From: Balanoglossus misakiensis
Taxonomy: Eukaryota > Hemichordata
Reading direction: 5' to 3'
Assembly (NCBI GenBank): GCA_040954595.2
Contig: CM082578.2
Span: 4,340,001 to 4,404,000, forward strand
Length of the DNA: 64,000 nucleotides
How positions within the stretch are numbered: position 1 is the stretch's first letter; each line of letters begins with the position of its first letter. The notes under the pieces were generated by a model. The model was given only the letters and a program-made list of their open reading frames with translations, made no database searches and had not been told where the DNA came from. The translations under genes were made by a program, and so were the position numbers. Shown here one piece after another: positions 55,514-64,000 of this stretch.

Positions 55514-58500
55514 CTGGAATTAGACATGATGAAAAGGCATGAACTGTTTTGTTGGCTGGGTAGGAGACAGTTAACGTTTCTACATGTGCGATGATTTTAA
55601 TTCCCGTATCAAAATTGAAAATGTCAGTTAGAATGTGTAAGTTAGCTAGAGGGCGTGCTGCATTATACAAAGTTGACCAAACAAACCTTAGGATATACAG
55701 CTGTATATAGTCAGTTGGTCGGCTACAGTTGCCACCTTTTGCATTATTTTCATGATTTTATTTTCTAACTTAAATTAGTCCATCTAAATAAGCTTACTGA
55801 TAACTATACATGAACACCTGATCGATGCCCGATTGTGGCTGTATTTAGCGATTTGAAGACACGCTATGTATTAAAACGATGCCGCATAGATTTAATCAGC
55901 CTTCATACAAACAGTTGGCAGCTATCGTGATATGTGTCGCCAAGAGACGACAAACCGATGCAAATGCAAGTAATATGGCTTAATGGTGAGGAATTTAGAG
56001 GATAGGGGATATATTTAAAGTATTTTATTGTGGAAAAAATATGTGAAATTTGGCAGCTATAGGGGCTTTAATGCGTTATAAATAAAAGGGCTAACGCTTG
56101 CATCACCTATAAGTGACAGTAATGACGTTACGGTTGGCCTAAAGTGTATCTTGCTGCATTTCTCAAATAACATTGTAATACAGACATTTGAGGCGCTCAG
56201 GCGAAATCTAATGAATGAATTTTTGAGCGTTTGAGGAAGGCTGTAACGGACTCATTTTGACGGATTTTAACTCAGATGCAGTATTTTATTCGTCAAATTT
56301 TAAACTGTGTAGAGATCCAGGTTACTTGTGATTGCTTAATGGTCTTTTGGTTTTTTTTTTACTTACGTCATTTTCTATTTCATTTAATTATTTTGTTTGT
56401 TTTAGTCATTGGTGTGTGTTTTTCCTCTTTTTAAATATTGGATTTTTCGTTTCCTGAAATTAAGTTTCATTATAAAAATAACTAATTCAAAATGAGCGCT
56501 GGATTATACATTTTGCGACTGAAGGTATCTTCTGTGAAAGTGTAGCTGGAAATGATTTGTTTATTTCTTTAGAAAAATGAGGGCGCTGTCGACGATTCTG
56601 TGGCCGGTTTGAAATTTTGAAAGGTTCAACATTTTTCAATGTCACGTCATTGGGGGCTACGATTCCCATAGGTACGCTGTTGGTATCGTGCACTGTATGA
56701 CCTATACACTTTGAACTCTTTCGCCTGAATCTCACCAAGATTATATTTGTCAAGCGCAGGTCGCCGGCAGAACAAAATGGGTTTATTTTTCAGCGTTGCA
56801 AAAGATTTGACCAATTGAAACCAACCACTTGAGATTATTACAAACGAATAAGTCGATGTTATTGTTTTTTTTTTTTTTTATTTAGTAGACACATTTTGAA
56901 TAAAAATCACACAAAACATCGCTCATTTCATGTATGTGTGAATGAACCAGTCCGATCTCTTGAAAGTTGATAGGCGGTCCGCAATAGTATTTAAGGTGGC
57001 ATTGATCATTCAACGCGGTGGCAGGGTTACACAATGTGACCAAAAATAAATAGTCGAGATAATGTTAGCCCACACCCTTGCATGAATGAATTTCCCACGG
57101 AATGACTTCAACCGGGCGTTCAGACTATGCACAAAAAATTCCTTCACGCGTGTATCTAACCATCCGTTTGATGTCCAATCATTGCATTAGTATTCTTAGA
57201 AGAGCAAATGGTTTTCTCTTGTTACTATTCGTTTCATGTGTGAAGATGGATGAACAGTCAATGGTCGGTTGGTTGCCAGAATAAAACAATAACCTGTATT
57301 GTAAAGAATATCTTAAAGTTCTGCTGACTTTCGCTCCAGATGACACGGATAGATTTCATGCACATGCAAGGCAAAGTGCGAGGTGAGATCTTGACGGTCG
57401 TTGCGATATAATGAAATAAGTGATACACTAAATTAATTATACACAGCTGTTTTCTCAATGTTTCTATGCTCACACTGTATCATTCTTAGATGGCGGTGTA
57501 AGTCTTTGAACGGTCTGCATAACCGTTGTTGTCCCTGGACAGAAAATCTCGGATCTGATTTATTATAAGAAAGGTACTGGGTAGCGTGTGTGAAACTGTG
57601 TCCGACGAAGCCGCACCCGTTTGTGCAATGCATTGTGTGTGCCAATCTGGTAAATGTTGGCTGTGAGGATAGAAATGTTGAATTAAAGGTAATACGGCCA
57701 CCTCCAATTTACATACGCCCATATATAGCTGAAATGGCGTATTTGAGTGTTCTAAAGAATATATGGTGGCGCTCTTTTTTTCGCGTGTGCCACCCACTTT
57801 AAATCTGTGATTGGCTAGATCTCAATTTTCCATGGTAACTCTAGCTAAATTTGCACAGGTGACTAAATACCTTTAATTCAAGTTCATTATCCGCCAACCG
57901 CATTCATGGTTAGTGACAGTAACTTGTCTTTGATGACGTAATAGAACTAACGTGAGGAAATAGCACTACTCCGTGGATTGGTTAAAATAATCACTGCCTG
58001 CAGGCGATTATTATATTCTAGTGATAAATATCCTTGCCTCTCAACATGGCCCTGGCCTCTAATGACCAGTCGGCGATTTGGGCACTAATTCTGGCATTCA
58101 ATGTCGCGATAATGTTCTATGGATGTTCTTGCGTGTTATGTTTAATGTCCGGCAGTTAACTGTCGGAAGTTGACTCTTGTTCGTTTTTTCCTGTCTTGAA
58201 TGCTGTAATTCAAACTTTTTTAAAGATCGAGGTCAAGGTAATGAAACACGAAAGATATTCTAGGAGGGCTGTGTATTTGTTCTGTTGTGGCACTCTTGTC
58301 ATGGATGTGCCACTCTATATTTCGTGTATTTTGTGGCCAAACCTGTGAGGCAGAAATAACAACGCCAATATATCTGTACCAAGGTTACACCAAAACGAAA
58401 CCTGGAATCATTCTACTCAGTTTACAATATGGAGCCACAATTTACAATGCATAATGATCGGTTTTAATTCTGATGATATATTTTGTTCTAAATGTCTAAC

Positions 58501-58937
58501 TGTAACGTTCTTACAACTTTTGTGATTCTAACCTGTTGAAAATCAAAATCAATTAATAAGGTATTGGGGTTTATTAGTTAGTTTGTTACCATTTTGTCGG
58601 TTGGCGTCCCTGAAATAGTTATTATGTCCGGACAGGCAAATTCATCATCTCTGACAGTCATTTGAGTTATTTTAGCATCGGTATTCTGCTCGCTGGAAAC
58701 TAGGATAAAGTATCGGTTATAAAACGTCCAAACGTAACCTTTGCCGACCATTATGACACCACATGATTTAGTGTGTAATACTATAACGTCTCTTCACACA
58801 TTTATGAAATTATGTCATCGGATTACTATTATACTATGCCAGCATCCAGGGTGAGTAAAAAGGGTTGCATGCTCCAGTAACCGGTTCTAGAATTCCGGTT
58901 TCCAGACAACCTGAATCCGGACAACAACTTGCATTGG

Positions 58938-59184
58938 TTAAAGGGGCAAAGTCTCTCTCTTCCATCCCGTTTGTAGGATATGAGAGTAAAAATCACGCCA
59001 AAATGAATAAATGGTAAACACCGATTATTCATTTTTCACTTTCGTGTCTGCAATTGGGATGGAAGTTGTGTGTGGTTGAACGTTGATTCACTATACATCC
59101 ATATGGAGAATAACATACACGGTGTCTTGTATCAAATATAATTAATGGAAAAAGGGCAGCGATAGAGAGACTTTGTCCCTTTAA
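58938..59184. mobile_element. TTAA-flanked foldback MITE, family A copy 2
   Basis: TTAA at 58938-58941 and 59181-59184, with termini AGGGGCAAAGTCTCTC and GAGACTTTGTCCCT. Interior words CCATCCCG and CGCCAAAATGAATAA are shared with the 10188 copy. It is shorter (247 versus 369 bases). Confidence 0.85.
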
Positions 59185-59647
59185 TAAATTGTTTACAGAT
59201 AATGCTTGTATTGGAACTGATCGTTGCACCCGCTTTAACGTTCTCAACTTCACCAGAGGGAAAATGTGCTCATCGATGGGTGACGGGAAACCACACCGAG
59301 CAGCTTTGGAAGACACGACCCATTAATTTCGACAAAGTATTGCCATGTGTGTGATGTCAACCAAGCATCGAGAAAAAAGGAACTTTATATTTCAGTTTCT
59401 GACACTTCGTATAAGCTGAGAATTTAAATCAGTAACTACAGGGAGACATCTCTTGAACTCTCAGTTTGGTACTTAGCCACATTTGTAAACTCACACACTG
59501 CGCATTGTGAATAAGTTGTTATTTTTGCGTATTTTGTTTCTGGATTTTTAATTGTATGTTTGCAAATTTATATGTTCAGAGTTCTTTCGGTGAGAACCGG
59601 AATTTTATTTTCTATGCTTTGTTAAGAATTATATTGATTAAATTTGA

Positions 59648-59760
59648 AATTTGATTTGATTTGATTTGAGTTGATTTGATTTGATTTGATTTGATTTGAT
59701 TTGATTTGATTTGATTTGATTTGATTGGATTTGATTTGATTTGATTGGATTGGATTGGAT
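59648..59760. repeat. TTTGA pentanucleotide microsatellite
   Basis: About 22 TTTGA/TTGGA units on the plus strand. Confidence 0.95.
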
Positions 59761-60872
59761 TGCCTGTACTTGGAATAAAAGCGTGTTTTAGCGAATAAAG
59801 AACCAACTGGTTGTACTGAAAATTCTAAGTTCAGCAAAAAGGATGCCTCTAATTGAAAGCATCTAGGTCTAACTGCATTTAAATCAAGGTCAAATTTAAC
59901 TTGAGTGTTTCAAAAGTCAATCCAGCTGTTTAGCTGATTATATTTGACCACGGAATCATGTGAGCGATTTTGTATTGTCAGCATAACACAGTGCGTACAT
60001 GTAGTTGGTTGACCGATTTCTGGTGATTTTAAAACCAGCCTCGAAGAAAGGGGACCTTTTTTCTTTAAATGGTGACACAGTCTATGTCTGCAATCCAGAC
60101 TCCTTGTGTATATAAGACTAAATATGGTGCTGGAAATACTTCTTTATCGGTGGTTCGAGGTGATGGGCCAAACCTCGAAATGTCGGTTATATTTACACAA
60201 AGCTTGACTTGGTGATAAAAGGAAGATTTACCGAGAGATAAATCAAGCTTCCTACAAGTCGCTACCTACAAATGGATTCAATATACGACTGTGTTAAACG
60301 TTAGCAACTAAAGAAATTTATCACTCAACTATCCGATTCTGACTTCTTCGTTTTAGATTCTGTAACATTTTCATGACCTGTCCGCCCATCCTACAATTTT
60401 CCCACGAACTCGGTGCAACTTTTGAATTTTAGTGATCTCTTTGTATACATTTGTTCAAGTAGATCACTGATCGTCTTCCGGTTGATCCATCGACATTTAT
60501 ATCGACAATAAACTTTTATTTGGAATTTAAGCGCCCTTTGGTTTTACCTGAAATCTAGTAGTATGATCTAACTAGATGAATATCAACAAGAACAGCGACA
60601 ATATCTCGCCATTAACGTGATGTTGTTAACGAAATTAAAAGTTGCTGATCTATCTCGTGTTTTTCTCTTCGAGCTGGAGTCAAATCTTATAGTTACCATG
60701 ATGAAACAGAACCGAACATGACCGTGTCAGTGGCTACGGTCACTTCTATAATCTGATGTACTCATTTATAGTTTATTACACACACCAATAAGACGATGGC
60801 GTTGTGAAAAGAATCATCTACTGTTGACGGTGGTGGATAGAGCTCAAGGTCAATATGTACGATAATGCATTA

Positions 60873-61905
60873 GGGACTGTCCAGAATTTACTTCCAGGGT
60901 GGGGCTGGAGGATTTCTTATTTTCCTGGTGATTTTTTTCCATGGCCCCCCCCCTTGTAAATTGTGGAGGAAATCTGTGGCCCCCCCCGTAAATTTCCTGT
61001 TTTTTTCCATGACCCCCCCCCCAATATATACATGCATGCTTACTGGTACAGACTACGACACATACAGTCTGATAAGGCTGCATTTACAAACACCTCTGGA
61101 GGGGGGGGGGGAGAATTAAATTTTTTTACCGTTAATTTTCACATGCCCCCCGTACACAACCCGAAATATTTTCAATCCCCCCCTTCCGAACAGCTATCTA
61201 TCTTGTAAAAAAAGAAAAACAGCGCTCCCATGAAAAGAATTTGAAACTGATGTTTTTCCTCATCAGTGGATATTAAAACTGAACATTGTTTATATTTGTT
61301 AAGTATTTGTGTTCTGTGTTGGCAGATATTGTAAACCGAGAAGTGAAGGGGGTGGGTTTGGGAGGGGGTGTCCCCCTCCCCTGTAAGAAAATTTTATAAA
61401 ATACAGAGCTCAAAGCTGCATTTTAATGAACCCAAAAGCAAATTAAATTTTTATATACATATATGAATGATTGATGAGAAAATTAACGAATTCTAGTCTG
61501 GACTTGAATTGAGCTCGTCAACAGTAACAACACTGACTGTTCACTGTACATTTATGGTCTGTGCTGGCTGGCCAAATACTGGGCATTTTATTATGCTTCA
61601 ACAAGAAACTGTAGTAGATATACAAAATAACCCACCGTAAAAATTACCGGAAATTCAAGCTTATGAAGATTTAATGCACTTGCGGAGTTCATCTGTCATC
61701 CAGGTAGCCATGATGGTTTGTTTCTTATAAATCAGTACTTCTGGGCAAATATTGAGTTTGTGAGGGTTTTTTACATGGCCCCCCCCTAAAGAATTGTGAT
61801 TTTTATGTCTGACCCCCCCTAATTTTTCTTGGGAAAAATGGGTGGCCCCCCCCCTGAAAATCCTCCAGCCCCCCCCCCCCCTGGAAGTAAATTCTGGACA
61901 GTCCC
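60873..61905. mobile_element. C-tract-rich TIR element with TTA duplication
   Basis: It starts GGGACTGTCCAGAATTTACT at 60873 and ends with the inverse at 61905; TIR similarity runs about 40 bases through a G/C-run. TTA flanks both sides (60870-60872, 61906-61908), as in PIF/Harbinger elements (inference). The interior has multiple C-runs and the motif shared with 21333-22096. No transposase ORF. Confidence 0.75.
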
Positions 61906-63929
61906 TTACCCGAAAAAGGAATCCACAAACTCCACAACGGTTACCACAGTGTACATGTAATAGAGAATCGACAGTGCAACAGCAGAACCCCGCGACATCG
62001 CTGCGCGGTACGGTTTACGGTATTCCCAGGACGAACATCAAGTTCAAGGTTACTATCTGCGATAACGAGAAATCCGTGACCCGAACCTGGTTAGTGAAAC
62101 GGAACCGACCCTTATAATAAGAACAACATCACCCACGACATCTCAGCGTGGTACCGTTTCCGCCGCATAGCAACAGCACACGAACACTGACTATCGAGGA
62201 AGGGGTGTACTGTCCTTATGCCTGATCATGGCATTCCTTCATTTGTGCTGAAAAAATGAATCCTCTTCGTCATTTTCTTAGCATTTGGGTTATACTCTGC
62301 CTACATGTTTCAGCACACTGCTACAGCACGCACGCTAGCGTACTTTCCCACCTCCTCCCCGTGCTCAGACTGGCCTTCTGCCGAACTTGTGTAGCCGGGT
62401 GCCAAAGACGTGACATGGTTACGCCAGCCCTGTGCTAAGTAAGAAGAGTGAGGGGATTGACTATCGGTATTTAAGTATTTCATTACGAAGCACAATGCGC
62501 GGCTGCATCTCAACTGATCAGACTTTGAAGGCCGTGCGAGTACGTCAAGCTGTCGAGCTCGTCTGCCGCGCTCGGTCCTAGTCCATTAAACGACGACTCA
62601 ATGTAGTCTCAGTCCCCCTGGCTTGGATGATCGCCAGCTTTCAGGACTCAAATAGATCACAGGGAACGACGGTATTTGAGACGTTTACTATCTGAATTTT
62701 CGTGACAGAAAAAAAAGAAGTTCACTGTACGCGCCTGTTGGAGTGCGGGTCGCCGATACTTCTCTCCTTCACGGTTACAAGACCTGCGCGCCCTTTCAGA
62801 AATCTCCAGGAATGTTGTAGTTCGAGCTTTTAAGCATGACATAAAATCCTAGGAACGAGGCTGTCGTGCACTGGCAGCAAAAAAAACGCATCTGTTTCAT
62901 CCATCGGAATGAAGGAGATGTACACTGTAAAAAGTCTGTGAATTTCAGGTCAAGTGTCCGAAAGTTACTTCTTAAACAATGCTTCTATTGTATTGGCACA
63001 TGCGTAGTTAGTCTGATGGCCAAAGTCAACACACAGTGCTATAATGGGTGGAACAGCTCATGTAAGGGGAGAACATTTGATACTTAAGGAACGGGAAGAA
63101 AATGTATTCTATATGTACATGAAGGGTTTTATATGAAAAGCAATGAACTAGTCTGAGCGTTATGTCTTATCCATATATGCATGTTTCAATATCTGCGATG
63201 ATGATTTATTCTGATTAAAACCCGAGTGGTGGATAAAGTTTTTGAAAATCCTCCGCCCACATTTTAACGAATGGGTCTCCCCTACAAAGTTAGTGCGACC
63301 AACAATGATTTAACAAAAAGGCACTGGTTAGGATGACTTAAGCTTCCATGGGTGTAATTGCAAACACATTGACATGACTGGTAGAATCAAGTGCAAGCTA
63401 TATATCGGCTGGTGTCGTTGGTGTCGTCACATCGCCGCTCTTTACCCTTGTCTGAAAATATATCATCTTTCCGAGTCTAAAAAACGTGGCAAAATGGACC
63501 TGAAACGCCATTTCTGCAATTCCCTCTGCGTGTACCCCATTGACAAAGAGCAAAGGCCTATTCAAAGGTTATCTGAAAGCCCACGTCTGAGTTTTTTTAG
63601 CGATCATAAACTGGCCATGAAGTTTCTTGTAACACAGACCTGTTCGCTTGTATCATCTGAGGAATGTCTTTCAATGTGAGCTTCCCATATCAGGGTATAC
63701 AAGTAGCTGTGCAAGTCGTTGCACTTTTTCTGCGCGTGATCCTCGCCAATATATCATCCGTGTCGCTCGGGCCAAGTTACCGCCATCTCTCGTAAACTGC
63801 ATTTCTCCGAACTTGCAATTGGATAATAAATTACAAGTAGAAAAATCCGACGCACACTGTCGCTATGTTTTGGGAACTTGAGCGGAATTGTACAGAAAAA
63901 ATGGTAAATGACTTTGTATTGAAACTTAC

Positions 63930-63981
63930 TAAAACTAGAAACAGCCAAAATAACTTTAGAACTTGACGTTACCTTTTCCAT
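63930..63981 (-). CDS. Tentative first coding exon (start codon, short hydrophobic stretch)
   Basis: An ATG at 63981 gives MEKVTSSSKVILAVSSF and then reaches a donor GTAAGT in phase 1, the phase exon 1 of the placed set needs. The hydrophobic core is short for a signal peptide, and such a match can occur by chance over 8.5 kb. Confidence 0.12.
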
Positions 63982-64000
63982 ATATGCAGCCAAGGGAGCG

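Larger units (their letters stand above)
55514..64000. other. 8.5 kb with no supported gene; upstream side of the mucin gene
   Basis: It should contain or adjoin the missing 5' end of the gene. It has two transposon copies (58938-59184, 60873-61905) and a TTTGA array (59648-59760). The ORFs present are short and lack recognisable domains. A tentative first coding exon is discussed at 63930-63981. Confidence 0.5.

Noticed and set aside
23-55513. SCO-spondin or otogelin as the gene identity
   Set aside because: LDLa, TIL and F5/8C recall SCO-spondin, but there are no thrombospondin repeats, and the CysD plus large PTS arrays fit a gel-forming mucin backbone better. No gene symbol is assigned.

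Overview
This window is eukaryotic, animal DNA. Coding sequence is split into many short exons with GT..AG boundaries, introns are rich in microsatellites and inverted-repeat transposons, and the domains (von Willebrand D, C8, TIL, VWC, CysD/WxxW, kringle, LDL-receptor A, Sushi, discoidin, EGF) are those of secreted metazoan proteins. The mixture of gel-forming-mucin architecture with kringle, discoidin and Sushi modules suggests an invertebrate deuterostome (amphioxus or hemichordate like). That is inference; nothing here fixes the species.

Almost all recognisable coding sequence belongs to one very large gene on the minus strand, read from about 55.5 kb down to base 23 and continuing off the left edge. 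I placed 47 exons by reading splice signals on the reverse strand. Every exon length and intron phase agrees with its neighbours except the 3' end of exon 27. The exons total about 17.6 kb, or about 5,870 codons. Order in the protein: Sushi - F5/8 type C - EGF - Sushi - D1 (vWD, C8, TIL, VWC-like) - D2 (same) - D' - D3 (vWD, C8, TIL) - short PTS array - WxxW - WxxW - WxxW - unassigned Cys segment - giant PTS array (6.5 kb exon) - WxxW-like - kringle - two mini-exon linkers - TIL/VWC - TIL/VWC - LDLa - kringle - VWC - D4 (vWD, C8, TIL) - D5 (vWD, C8, TIL) - VWC - repeated half-VWC modules - window edge. The D1-D2-D'-D3/CysD/PTS/D4 order is the plan of gel-forming mucins and VWF. The N-terminal Sushi/discoidin/EGF block, kringles, LDLa and a second C-terminal D assembly are additions. 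The predicted product is a secreted, O-glycosylated, disulfide-linked matrix or mucus protein.

The start codon and signal peptide were not found with confidence; they lie between 55.5 kb and the right edge or beyond it. The C-terminus is beyond the left edge.

Introns and flanks hold many repeats: four TTAA-flanked foldback elements (10.2, 37.6, 42.2, 58.9 kb) from three families whose termini start AGG; a 1.2 kb element with long terminal inverted repeats and a perfect 9-bp target duplication (22.8-24.0 kb); two copies of a C-tract-rich inverted-repeat family (21.3 and 60.9 kb); twin 150-bp hairpins beside splice sites (30.1 and 33.7 kb); a 2.1 kb inverted-repeat unit filling an intron (3.3-5.4 kb); and long tetranucleotide arrays. 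The 8.5 kb at the right end has no gene I can support. I saw no rRNA, tRNA or CRISPR features.
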